NCBI GenBank assembly: GCA_016281355.1
Contig: JAEEIL010000034.1
Coordinates: 1-59,966, forward strand
Length of the DNA: 59,966 bases
Source of the DNA: Elusimicrobiaceae bacterium
GTDB taxonomy: Bacteria > Elusimicrobiota > Elusimicrobia > Elusimicrobiales > Elusimicrobiaceae
Direction: 5' to 3'
Positions 26,360-34,895 of this stretch are shown here, one piece after another. How positions within the stretch are numbered: the first letter of the stretch is position 1; the number at the start of each line of letters is the position of its first letter. The translations under genes were made by a program, and so were the position numbers. The notes below the pieces were generated by a model. It was not told the DNA's origin, searched no databases, and was given only the letters and a program-made list of their open reading frames with translations.

Positions 26360-28075
26360 ATGAAACTTACAAATTATTATTTACCGACATTAAAAGAAGC
26401 ACCGAAAGATGCAGATATTATTTCCGCAAAACTTATGATACGCGCAGGTTTAATCCGCAAAACAGCAAGCGGTATTTATGAGTGGTTGCCGCTTGGTATG
26501 AAGATTTTAAAGAAAATTGAAAATATTATCCGCGAAGAATTTAATAAAGCAGGATGCCTTGAAGTTTGGCTGCCTGTTATTCAGCCGGCTGATTTGTGGC
26601 AACAGAGCACGCGTTGGGATTATTACGGTAAAGAATTACTCCGCATTAAAGACCGCAAGGGCGCGGACTTTTGCATTGCCCCTACCGCTGAGGAAGTTAT
26701 AACAGACCTTGTTAAAAAAGATGTTTCATCTTACAAACAATTACCTGTTTGTTTATACCAGTTCGGTACAAAATTCCGTGATGAAATCCGCCCGCGTTTC
26801 GGTGTAATGCGCGCACGTGAATTTTATATGGCAGATGCCTATTCCTTTTCCGCTACCGACGAAAGCGCAAATGAGTGGTACCAAAAAATGTATGAAGCAT
26901 ATATGAGAATTTTTAAACGCTGCGGTTTTGCCTTCCGCCCTGTTGAAGCGGACACGGGCGCAATTGGGGGGAATTTCTCCCATGAATTTATGGTGCTTGC
27001 CCAAGCCGGGGAAGACGAAATTGCAACCTGCGATTGCGGTTATACCTCTAACACCGAAAAAACCGAAATCAAAGCCCCTGATCAAGCCGTTTATACGGAT
27101 GCAGATTTAAAACCCGTACAAGAAGTCAACACCCCCAATATGCACACGGTGGAAGATTTGGCAAAATTTTTAAAAGTACCTGCCGAAAAGTGCATTAAAA
27201 TGATGGTTTATAAGGCTGATGAAAAGCCTGTAATCGTCTTAATGCGCGGTACTGATGAATTAAATGAAATCAAACTAAAAAAATATCTAAACGCTAATGT
27301 TTTGGAAAAGGCCACACCTGAATTTTATGAAGCCCAAACACAAAGCCCCGTAGGCTTTGCAGGGCCGGTTGGTTTTAAACAAAAATTTGCAAACACCAAA
27401 CTGCTTGCCGATAATTATGTTAAAACAATTTTTAACGGCGTTTGCGGTGCATGCAAAGCGGATACACATTTAATTAATGTTACACCGGGGCGCGATTTTA
27501 CACCTGATGCTTACGCTGATTTTAAACTTGCCGCCACAGGCGACCTTTGCCCCAAATGCGGTAAACCGTTTAATTTTATGCGCGGTATTGAAGTCGGGCA
27601 TATTTTCAAACTCGGCACGAAATATTCCGCTTCAATGGGTGCAAACTTTTTAGACGAAAACCAAAAAACAAAACCTATCATTATGGGTTGTTACGGTATC
27701 GGCGTAAGCCGCGTACTTGCCGCCGCAATTGAGCAAAGCCATGATGATTTCGGTATTATTTGGCCAAGCCCGATTTCGCCTTTTGACCTTGAACTTATTG
27801 CCCTTGACAGTGAGGGGGAAGTAAAGCAAAAAGCCGACGAAATTTATGAACAATTAACCGCACGCGGGCTTGATATCTTGTATGATGACAGAGATGAACG
27901 CCCCGGCGTTAAATTTAAGGATGCCGACTTAATCGGCGTCCCTTACCGCGTTGTTATAGGACGCAAGTTGCTGCCGGAAGGTAAAGTGGAATTTAAGATT
28001 CGCGGCCAAAAAGATGCCCAAATTTTAACTTTCGCCGAACTTGACGCAAAACTTAAAGAGTTGTTTACAAAATAA
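26360..28075 (+). CDS. proS: Prolyl-tRNA synthetase, bacterial type with editing domain
   Basis: This 571-residue class II synthetase charges tRNA-Pro. Class II motif 1 lies in the first 80 residues (GIYEWLPLGMKILKKI), motif 2 near residue 140 (KFRDEIRPRFGVMRAREFYM) and motif 3 near residue 440 (GCYGIGVSR). Residues about 230-380 form the inserted YbaK-like editing domain (AEKCIKMMVYKAD, then GPVGF). The C-terminal anticodon-binding domain has the DDRDERPGVKFKDADL segment. It ends the rseP operon. Confidence 0.96.
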   Translation: MKLTNYYLPTLKEAPKDADIISAKLMIRAGLIRKTASGIYEWLPLGMKILKKIENIIREEFNKAGCLEVWLPVIQPADLWQQSTRWDYYGKELLRIKDRKGADFCIAPTAEEVITDLVKKDVSSYKQLPVCLYQFGTKFRDEIRPRFGVMRAREFYMADAYSFSATDESANEWYQKMYEAYMRIFKRCGFAFRPVEADTGAIGGNFSHEFMVLAQAGEDEIATCDCGYTSNTEKTEIKAPDQAVYTDADLKPVQEVNTPNMHTVEDLAKFLKVPAEKCIKMMVYKADEKPVIVLMRGTDELNEIKLKKYLNANVLEKATPEFYEAQTQSPVGFAGPVGFKQKFANTKLLADNYVKTIFNGVCGACKADTHLINVTPGRDFTPDAYADFKLAATGDLCPKCGKPFNFMRGIEVGHIFKLGTKYSASMGANFLDENQKTKPIIMGCYGIGVSRVLAAAIEQSHDDFGIIWPSPISPFDLELIALDSEGEVKQKADEIYEQLTARGLDILYDDRDERPGVKFKDADLIGVPYRVVIGRKLLPEGKVEFKIRGQKDAQILTFAELDAKLKELFTK

Positions 28076-28082
28076 AAAGTTA

Positions 28083-28131
28083 CAGAAATTATTCCGTTTC
28101 TGCCCCACACTTTATTTTATAAGGTGTGGGG
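28083..28131 (+). terminator. Weak hairpins after proS
   Basis: Two hairpins lie in tandem: CAGAAA/TTTCTG (28083-28102) and CCCCACAC/GTGTGGGG (28103-28131). The T tract after the second is poor, so termination may be incomplete or Rho-assisted. Confidence 0.5.
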
Positions 28132-28203
28132 TAAATTTATAAAAATATTCACATAAGGCGAAATTTATAGCGTATATTTTTCCGTAGCAAAGCGGGGCGT
28201 AAC

Positions 28204-28231
28204 TTGTTTTTTTTTTTTTTTCTACTATAAT
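28204..28231 (+). promoter_or_regulatory. Promoter with a T15 spacer, candidate phase-variable
   Basis: TTGTTT at 28204-28209 and TATAAT at 28226-28231 are separated by 16 bp, most of which is a run of 15 T (28207-28221). Slippage in the run would change the spacing of the two boxes for the pilin-like gene at 28282. Confidence 0.55.
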
Positions 28232-28281
28232 ATACCTATAATTAAATAAAAAACGCTATAAAAACGAATATAGGAGAAATT

Positions 28282-28839
28282 ATGAATAAACAAAAAACAA
28301 ATTTCAAATCAGGTTTTACTTTGCTTGAACTTTTAGTTGTTGTGCTGATCATCGGTATACTTGCATCTATTGCTTTACCGCAATATCAAAAGGCGAAAAT
28401 AAAAGCAGATTTTGCCGAAGTTTATATTAAGTTAAAAGCCGCCGCACAAATTGAAGAAATGTGTAGGTTACAAGGTGATGGAAGATATTGTTATGGCCGA
28501 AAAGATTCTTCATATTATGAACAACTTCATACTGAAATTAACGGTTGTAGTGGTATTAATCAGCAGAGTGGGTGCAATGATTTCGACTGGGATAATAAAA
28601 AGTTTTATATAACATTAGGTAGTGATGGTGCTCCTGATCCTGATAAAATTTTAGCAACTGCACAATATTTAAAAGAAAATGTTTGTATCTGCATCACAAA
28701 AGATTATAATTTTATTTTAACACAACACGAAGAAGTTGACTGTAATGCTAAAACAGGAGTTTCAAAAGATTATTCAAAAATTTTAGGAATACCTGATGTA
28801 ACCGAGACTGGCGATGATCATGGTTGCTATTGTTGTTAA
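28282..28839 (+). CDS. Type IV pilin-like protein with Cys-rich C-terminus
   Basis: This 185-residue protein has a prepilin signal: basic leader, cleavage Gly, FTLLELLVVVLIIGILASIALPQYQ with the mature Glu5, then an amphipathic helix. The mature part is rich in Cys (about eleven, including a CYCC ending), suggesting several disulfides. The start follows AGGAG at 28271-28275. It is monocistronic. Its promoter contains a T15 run, which suggests on-off or graded expression. Compared with the pilin-like protein at 2950 the N-terminus is similar and the rest unrelated. Confidence 0.85.
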   Translation: MNKQKTNFKSGFTLLELLVVVLIIGILASIALPQYQKAKIKADFAEVYIKLKAAAQIEEMCRLQGDGRYCYGRKDSSYYEQLHTEINGCSGINQQSGCNDFDWDNKKFYITLGSDGAPDPDKILATAQYLKENVCICITKDYNFILTQHEEVDCNAKTGVSKDYSKILGIPDVTETGDDHGCYCC

Positions 28840-29122
28840 TCAATAGAGAAAATTGTATGTATACATCTGGCAAGTATTTTTGAGGAAATTTTGATTTTTT
28901 CCGCGACGCCCAAGAGTTTAAAGCCATAGCGCGCGAGAATACTATCGCGCCGCGCAGCAAATTTAAGATGATTTTTAATTTTTATTCGACGACGAGTACC
29001 CAGAAGAACTTGGAGCGAAGCGACATATCGGTACTTTAGGAGAATAAAAATTAAAAAGCGCTTAAATATGCAAGTGCGTTTCGCACGTTTGTGAACGTAA
29101 TGCGGATTGTTAACACGTAAAA
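28840..29122. repeat. Non-coding region with a large inverted repeat
   Basis: I see no gene in these 283 bases. Near-perfect inverted arms (28973-28989 with 29044-29059, one-base bulge, AT-only) enclose a second pair (AGTACC/GGTACT). GC-rich palindromic pieces lie nearby (GCGCG at 28930s with CGCGC at 28950s) and a small hairpin GTGCG/CGCAC at 29076-29088, which may help terminate lipA on the minus strand. Confidence 0.55.
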
Positions 29123-30001
29123 TTACTTCGCCTTTTCGTAAAGTTCTCTTGCTTGATAGGAACTGCGGACTAAAGGGCCTGCCATCACTCCCTTAAACCC
29201 AATACCCAAAGCATAAGCCTTCAAATCATCATAATAATCTTGCGTCGGGTAACTTTTAACCGGGTAATGGAGTTTAGAGGGGGCAAGATATTGCCCAAGT
29301 GTAAGCAAATCGCAATTTACTTTGCGTAAATCGCGTAAAACGGCTTTAATTTCTTCTTCCGTTTCGCCAAGGCCGAGCATTAAACCGCTCTTTGTTAAAA
29401 TCTCAGGTGCAAATTCTTTAGATTTTTTTAATAATTCCAAAGAACGCTCATATTTTGCTACGGGCCTAACTTGATGATATAATGACGGTACAGTTTCCAT
29501 ATTATGCCCTAAAACGGAAATACCGCTCTTTAAAATTACGGGCAAATACTCAAATTTCCCACCTAAATCGGAAATTAATGCTTCAACTTTAATATTTGGA
29601 TTTTGTTTAATAATTTCTTCGCAAACTTTGGCGATATGTTCCGCACCGCCGTCTTGCAAATCATCACGCGTGGGCATTGTTAAAACAAGGTATTTTAAAT
29701 TTAAAACTTTGGCCAAATTTGCCGCCCTTTGCGGTTCGTCGGCTGCGGGGGGTAATGGGTTTTGGCAACCCTTTTCCACCGCACAAAAACGGCAAAAACG
29801 CGTGCAAATGCTGCCAAGTATCATAATAGTTGCCTCGCCTTGGCAAAAGCATTTACCGCGGTTTGGGCAACGCGCATTTTGGCAAACTGTAGGCATCAAA
29901 TTACCGTCTAAAAATTTTTGTGTTTTTGCGGCAAGTTCAGTATGATAGGCGGCCTTACTTTTACCCACCATTTCTTTAAGCCAAACCGGAATTTCCAACA
30001 T
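29123..30001 (-). CDS. lipA: Lipoyl synthase
   Basis: This 292-residue radical SAM enzyme inserts sulfur into the octanoyl chain of lipoate-dependent enzymes. The auxiliary cluster ligands C40, C45 and C51 follow the CX4CX5C pattern, and the SAM cluster ligands C66, C70 and C73 the CX3CX2C pattern. The C-terminus carries the usual Y-x-P region and a final RSSYQA, matching the RSSY signature. An AGGAG site precedes the ATG. It is transcribed divergently from the SpoIID-like gene across only 32 bp. Confidence 0.95.
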   Translation of the reverse strand: MLEIPVWLKEMVGKSKAAYHTELAAKTQKFLDGNLMPTVCQNARCPNRGKCFCQGEATIMILGSICTRFCRFCAVEKGCQNPLPPAADEPQRAANLAKVLNLKYLVLTMPTRDDLQDGGAEHIAKVCEEIIKQNPNIKVEALISDLGGKFEYLPVILKSGISVLGHNMETVPSLYHQVRPVAKYERSLELLKKSKEFAPEILTKSGLMLGLGETEEEIKAVLRDLRKVNCDLLTLGQYLAPSKLHYPVKSYPTQDYYDDLKAYALGIGFKGVMAGPLVRSSYQARELYEKAK

Positions 30002-30011
30002 AAACTGCTCC

Positions 30012-30029
30012 TATAATAGTATAATTATA
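30012..30029. promoter_or_regulatory. Overlapping divergent minus-10 boxes
   Basis: TATAAT occurs twice on the plus strand (30012-30017 and 30020-30025) and once on the minus strand (30029-30024). The plus-strand box nearest the gene ends 8 bases before ATG 30034. The two polymerases cannot bind at once. Confidence 0.5.
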
Positions 30030-30033
30030 GTAA

Positions 30034-32100
30034 ATGCGGAAGGCCTTTGCACTAACTTTTTTAATGTTATTTTCTTTTTGCGCTTTTGGCGCGGTTAAAA
30101 AAACGACCGCACCTGCAACACTTGACAGCGCAAAAGAACTTTATTTTGCTTCTAGGCCGGATGAGGCTTTAAACCAGTACATCGAAATTTCTAAAAGAGA
30201 TAAAGACAAAACCGCATTTTTAAATGCTATTTTCATTGCGCTTGAACTTGCAAAACCGCGCCTTGCAGTTGATACATCAGCTGAGGCTATAAAATTATTT
30301 CCCACCGACACAACAGTACTTGAATTTGCCGCCCGTGCTTATTTGGCAAACGGTCATAATCTGCATGCGGAAAATTTATTTTCGCTCTTAAACAGCGCAG
30401 ACCCTGCACAAGATAATTTTTACCATGTCGGTATGGCGCGCGCACAAATGGGCATGAAGGAATATAAACTCGCGGAAAAAAATTTACTCCAAGCTACAAA
30501 AGGTTCAAACGCGGTTTTAGCCAATTTCCTACTCGGTGAACTTTATTTTAAAGAAAAGAATTATTTCTTTGCAGTCAAACATTATAAACTTGCACTTAGT
30601 ATGGACAGCCAGTTTTTGGAAGCACATAAAAAACTAGGTGATTCTTTAATGAATTTAAAGCAGTACAAAGAGGCATGGCAGAGTTATAAAAATGTACAGG
30701 CAGCAGATGCACAATACAAAGAAGTTACAAAAGCTTTAAAGGAATTAAGTGCTTTATACAAACCGCCGGTAAATATACTTGCCATACCGGAAACGACAAG
30801 AGATCATACCTATGTAAGAAAACCACAAAATTATACGGGCAAACCCTTCCCGGAAATCAGGGTCGGGCTTGGTGCAAAAATAAACGGTGCACCTAAAGGT
30901 GTGACCGAAATTAAATTTTCCACCTCCCATAAATTTAATGCCGTTTCCGGCGGTAAAACACTTATAAAAGACGGTGAGAATAAAATTTTCTGGACTGTTA
31001 AAGTTATAAAAGGCGTACCCTATTTAATTTCTCCAAAAGGTAAAAAAACTCCCTTTAAAAAATCTATAAAAATAACACAAGAATCGACGGAAGAAAATGC
31101 CAACACCATAATAGTAAAGAATATGCTTGTGGGGCATGGAACGACTTGGATTTCCCGTGAAGACAAAGAGTACCGCGGTGACATGGAATTCATTTATTCT
31201 CAAAAAGCAGGCGGTATTTATCTAGTAAACCATGTTAATATGGAAGAATATTTATACGGTGTCATAGCATCTGAAATGCCAAGTAAATTTCCTATTGAAG
31301 CACTTAAAGCACAGGCAGTTATCGCACGTACTTATGCAGAAAAATCAATGGGAAAACATAAGGCCTGGGGTTATGATGTTTGCGATACACAACATTGCCA
31401 AGTTTACGGCGGTGTAAAATCAGAAAGGGAACGAACTAATGCCGCTGCCGAATCGACACAGGGTTTAATTTTGGAATATAATAATAAACCGATTGAAGCA
31501 GTATTCTCTTCAAACTGTGGAGGGTTTACACAAAGTTCAAAAGAGGCCGGCTGGTTTGATACACCTTACCTAAAACCTGTTTCAGATTATATAAATTTGG
31601 AACCTGAAAATTTTGAACCTTATACTTTTTCTTTACTTTTACAATATCCGCAAGAAGCATATAGCAGATATTTCAATAATGTAAGCAAATCAAATTTCCG
31701 TTGGGTAAGATACGTGGAAGAACCTATCTTAAGGCAAGTGGTAGCACGCAAACAAGATATCGGCAAAATCAAAGAAATTATAATTCTTGGGCGTGGGCGC
31801 TCAGGTTATGTAAATAAAGTTAAAATTGTAGGCACACATGGAAATTTGATTTTGACAAAAGAAAACCAAATTAAAAAATACCTTGCACTTGGCTTACTTA
31901 GAAGCACTTATTTTACTATTGAACCCGTTCTGGAAAACGGAGTTACGAAAGCATTTATATTCTACGGTGGCGGTTGGGGGCACGGCGTAGGTCTTTGCCA
32001 AACCGGTGCCGGCGGCCGCGCAGAAAGCGGGCAAGGTTTTAAGGAAATACTCACCCATTACTATACTAATGTGAACATTAAAGACGTAAGAGACGAATAG
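30034..32100 (+). CDS. Exported TPR protein with SpoIID/LytB domain
   Basis: This 688-residue protein has a signal peptide (about residues 1-19, ending FCAFG). Residues 28-250 hold TPR-like helical repeats (FHVGMARAQMGMKEYKLAEKN, then FLLGELYFKEKNYFFAVKHY). Residues about 270-370 are beta-rich. From about residue 385 to the end comes the SpoIID/LytB domain: VNMEEYLYGVIASEMP, LKAQAVIARTYA, the CDTQHCQVYGG motif, SSNCGG and the final GGGWGHGVGLCQTGA. SpoIID relatives are lytic transglycosylases acting on denuded glycan strands; outside sporulating Firmicutes they are wall-remodelling enzymes of unclear role. It is probably periplasmic. Confidence 0.85.
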   Translation: MRKAFALTFLMLFSFCAFGAVKKTTAPATLDSAKELYFASRPDEALNQYIEISKRDKDKTAFLNAIFIALELAKPRLAVDTSAEAIKLFPTDTTVLEFAARAYLANGHNLHAENLFSLLNSADPAQDNFYHVGMARAQMGMKEYKLAEKNLLQATKGSNAVLANFLLGELYFKEKNYFFAVKHYKLALSMDSQFLEAHKKLGDSLMNLKQYKEAWQSYKNVQAADAQYKEVTKALKELSALYKPPVNILAIPETTRDHTYVRKPQNYTGKPFPEIRVGLGAKINGAPKGVTEIKFSTSHKFNAVSGGKTLIKDGENKIFWTVKVIKGVPYLISPKGKKTPFKKSIKITQESTEENANTIIVKNMLVGHGTTWISREDKEYRGDMEFIYSQKAGGIYLVNHVNMEEYLYGVIASEMPSKFPIEALKAQAVIARTYAEKSMGKHKAWGYDVCDTQHCQVYGGVKSERERTNAAAESTQGLILEYNNKPIEAVFSSNCGGFTQSSKEAGWFDTPYLKPVSDYINLEPENFEPYTFSLLLQYPQEAYSRYFNNVSKSNFRWVRYVEEPILRQVVARKQDIGKIKEIIILGRGRSGYVNKVKIVGTHGNLILTKENQIKKYLALGLLRSTYFTIEPVLENGVTKAFIFYGGGWGHGVGLCQTGAGGRAESGQGFKEILTHYYTNVNIKDVRDE

Positions 32101-32128
32101 TTCTATATCTCCTATAGGTCTTTTGGCT

Positions 32129-32172
32129 CATGTCCTACACAAAAAAAGTTTATATACTTTATGTAGGACGTG
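32129..32172 (+). promoter_or_regulatory. Long hairpin before the metzincin-like gene
   Basis: CATGTCCTACA at 32129-32139 pairs with TGTAGGACGTG at 32162-32172 (one G-T pair), and the inner AAAGT/ACTTT extends the stem. The AGGA that could serve as ribosome binding site for ATG 32180 lies in the right arm. Confidence 0.5.
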
Positions 32173-32179
32173 TAAAATA

Positions 32180-33490
32180 ATGAAAAGATATATCATAAGT
32201 TTACTTTTTATTTTTAGTGTACAGCTTAGCCATGCTACACCTTTAGACTATGCTCATATATTAATTTATGACGACGTAGAAAAATATTTCCTTGATAAAT
32301 TTGTTTCCGGGCAAGAAACAACTTATACAATTTGTATAGAAGAATACACTAACGGCAAACATCTTAAAGAAGAAACCGCAAAAGAAATATTCTTAGATTC
32401 CTTGGATAATTGGTTAAATACAACAAGATATTATATTTCCGAAGAAAACAGAGAAGAAGAATTTAAAGATATTTTGCAAATTCTAGACAACAAAAAAAAT
32501 ATAAAACAAGTTCCCTGTTCTTATTCAGATGATGGGGAAATTAGTTTAGATGCGGACTTAACCATAGTGTACAAATTAGATGCTTCTGAGTACTGCGGTG
32601 ATGCTGTAGCTTGCTTTTTAGTCCTCCCAAGTGCACTTATTGTTTCAACTGTTAATAACACTAGCATTAAAAACTACAAAAAATATGTAACCCACGAAAT
32701 CGGCCATGCTTTTGGTTTAGCGGACCAATATCCCGGTGCAATGTACGATGGAAGCTTTATATATAACTCCAAAGTCAAACGTCCTTCCGTAATGAATAAT
32801 AACAAAAAAGTTACATGTGATGATGTTGACGGTTTTATCACAAGCGTAGACAGGACTTTAGGCAAAGAAAGGGAATTTTACAGCCTTTGCTCAGATGGCC
32901 TTTTTATAAAAAACGGCCAAGCAGTTATACCTGGAGTTGAAACTTATAATTTAGAAGAGAATTATGAACATTTTGATGCAGATATTGTAATTTCATATGA
33001 TACCGAATTCAAAAATGCTTATATTCTAGATATGACTTTAAAAAATTTCATACTAAACGAAGAAGGACTTAACTTGATACAGGATATGGGTTTTGACGTA
33101 AATGATTTAAAAACATTAAGGCATTCTCAAGTAAAAATCCATGGGGTAGCATTTGAATTAATTACTGAAGAAGATAATATTTTATACATCAGAACACCTA
33201 TCGGGCTTTGGACTTCTGTTTTATATGAAAAGAAAGGCTTTAAGTTGGAACCCAAACAAGTGATTACAAAAGAATATTTCAGCATGGAAGACGTGCCGAT
33301 ACTTACTTATTTAGACAGTAATTTCTCAACTTTCATTTTCGAGGAACTATCTATACCTTTAGTAAATTTTTTATCCGGCACAGGCGACGGAACCAAAGAG
33401 AAATTACGCAGAAAATCTTTATTTAAACTATTTAATTTTGAATCTAATACACAAAATGCAAAAATAGAAAAATATCTAAATTTATTATAA
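32180..33490 (+). CDS. Exported metzincin-like zinc protease
   Basis: ATG 32180 begins a signal peptide (MKRYIISLLFIFSVQLSHA); an in-frame start at 32123 would bury it, so the shorter form of 436 residues is preferred. Residues 172-182 read HEIGHAFGLAD, matching HExxHxxGxxH/D of metzincins with Asp182 as third ligand, and a PSVM Met-turn follows about 40 residues later. Cys pairs occur around the active site. The C-terminal 200 residues are not recognised. No partner operon is evident. It probably acts outside the inner membrane. Confidence 0.7.
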   Translation: MKRYIISLLFIFSVQLSHATPLDYAHILIYDDVEKYFLDKFVSGQETTYTICIEEYTNGKHLKEETAKEIFLDSLDNWLNTTRYYISEENREEEFKDILQILDNKKNIKQVPCSYSDDGEISLDADLTIVYKLDASEYCGDAVACFLVLPSALIVSTVNNTSIKNYKKYVTHEIGHAFGLADQYPGAMYDGSFIYNSKVKRPSVMNNNKKVTCDDVDGFITSVDRTLGKEREFYSLCSDGLFIKNGQAVIPGVETYNLEENYEHFDADIVISYDTEFKNAYILDMTLKNFILNEEGLNLIQDMGFDVNDLKTLRHSQVKIHGVAFELITEEDNILYIRTPIGLWTSVLYEKKGFKLEPKQVITKEYFSMEDVPILTYLDSNFSTFIFEELSIPLVNFLSGTGDGTKEKLRRKSLFKLFNFESNTQNAKIEKYLNLL

Positions 33491-33550
33491 AGCTATTTGG
33501 CTTTTTATATTAGGCTTAAACTTCCTTTCCCAAACGCGCGCGAAAAAATG

Positions 33551-33556
33551 TAAAAT
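33551..33556 (+). promoter_or_regulatory. Minus-10 box of mnmE, probable leaderless start
   Basis: TAAAAT ends 6 bases before ATG 33563. A TATAAT at 33566-33571 lies after that ATG and directly before a second in-frame ATG, so it is unlikely to serve that second start. Confidence 0.45.
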
Positions 33557-33562
33557 GTATAT

Positions 33563-34894
33563 ATGTATAATATGCAAGATACTATCGCAGCTTTTGCTAC
33601 CTCAAATATAGGGGGGGCAGTTGCTGTTTTGCGTATTAGCGGAAGCAAAACCTTACAAATTTTAACCGAATTAACCCATAAAAATAACTTTACACCGCGC
33701 CAAGCCACTTTAGTTACAGTTTACGACGGCAATGATATTTTAGACAAAGCCCTTGTAACAATTTTCAAAACCCCCAAAAGTTATACAGGGGAAGATCTGG
33801 CGGAAATATCACTTCACGCAGGCCCATATATTAAAAGCCGTATTTTAGAATTATGCCTAACTTCTGGCGCGCGTCTTGCAGGGCCGGGGGAATTTTCCCA
33901 AAGGGCATTTTTAAACGGTAAAATGGACCTTGTGGAAGCGCAAGGTGTGCTTGATATAATTTCCGCAAAAAACAAAGCGGCCCATAAAGCTGCGGTAAAC
34001 AGTTTGGAAGGGCGCCTCTCTAATCGCTTTAAACAAATTAGGCAAAATTTAACCGATATTTTAGCGCAAGTCGAAGTCCGTATTGATGATACCGAAGGCG
34101 AAATGAAAGCTCTTCCACAAGAAGAAACAAAAAATGCCTTACTTAAAGTGGCAAAAGAAGCACAAAATTTAGCTGATACCTTTTCAAGCGGCCGCCTAGT
34201 TAAGGAAGGCATAAAAGTTGCACTTTGCGGCCTGACAAATGCCGGCAAAAGTAGTTTATTAAATAAAATGCTTGGGTATAACCGTGCCATCGTTTCAAAT
34301 AAAGCTGGGACTACCAGGGATACCGTTGAGGCACCTCTTTCATTACTTGGTTTTGATTTGGTTTTGGTTGATACGGCAGGCATTCGCCAAACAACAAATG
34401 ACGACATAGAAATAGAGGGTATAAATCGCTCCCGCCAGGCAATTGATCAAGCCGATATCACAATTTTTGTTCGCGATTTAACTTTGCAAGATAAAACCGA
34501 AGAAAACAAACTTTTTGACGAAGTAAAACAAAATGCTAAAAATTTAATAACCGTTTTTAATAAAGCAGATAAAACCGATTACCGTGTTAAAGACGGTATT
34601 ATAATTTCCGCCAAAACGGGGGAAGGGTTAGATTTACTTGAAAAGGAAATCATAAAAACCTTAAACCTTGGCGATATAAGCGGGCAGGAAATTATTATAA
34701 CTTCCGCCGCACATTATAAAACTCTTTTAGTGGCTGCTTTGGAACTTGAAAAGGCATCAGAAAAATTAGCGGACCTTGAACTTTGCGCCGAGCATTTAAG
34801 AACGGCTTTAAAGGAATTAAAAGAACTTATAGGTGAAGTAACAAGCGAAGATATTTTAGATACAATCTTCTCAAAATTTTGTGTAGGAAAATAA
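33563..34894 (+). CDS. mnmE: tRNA modification GTPase MnmE
   Basis: This 443-residue protein makes, with MnmG, the cmnm5 modification of U34 in certain tRNAs. The N-terminal formyl-THF-binding domain starts with DTIAAFATSN and has PGEFSQRAFLNGKMDL. The G domain has GLTNAGKSS (G1), DTAGIR (G3) and NKAD (G4), and the C-terminus ends FCVGK, the variant of the catalytic CxGK. The second ATG (33572) is an alternative start three codons in. It is followed by mnmG after one base. Confidence 0.95.
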   Translation: MYNMQDTIAAFATSNIGGAVAVLRISGSKTLQILTELTHKNNFTPRQATLVTVYDGNDILDKALVTIFKTPKSYTGEDLAEISLHAGPYIKSRILELCLTSGARLAGPGEFSQRAFLNGKMDLVEAQGVLDIISAKNKAAHKAAVNSLEGRLSNRFKQIRQNLTDILAQVEVRIDDTEGEMKALPQEETKNALLKVAKEAQNLADTFSSGRLVKEGIKVALCGLTNAGKSSLLNKMLGYNRAIVSNKAGTTRDTVEAPLSLLGFDLVLVDTAGIRQTTNDDIEIEGINRSRQAIDQADITIFVRDLTLQDKTEENKLFDEVKQNAKNLITVFNKADKTDYRVKDGIIISAKTGEGLDLLEKEIIKTLNLGDISGQEIIITSAAHYKTLLVAALELEKASEKLADLELCAEHLRTALKELKELIGEVTSEDILDTIFSKFCVGK

Positions 34895-34895
34895 A

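Noticed and set aside
33489-33506. Terminator after the metzincin-like gene
   Set aside because: The stem AAAGC/GCTTT is 5 bp and AT-rich; it may work but is too weak to call.
33814-34407. 197-codon open frame antisense to mnmE
   Set aside because: It lies wholly within the conserved MnmE frame and has no recognisable domain or start signal.
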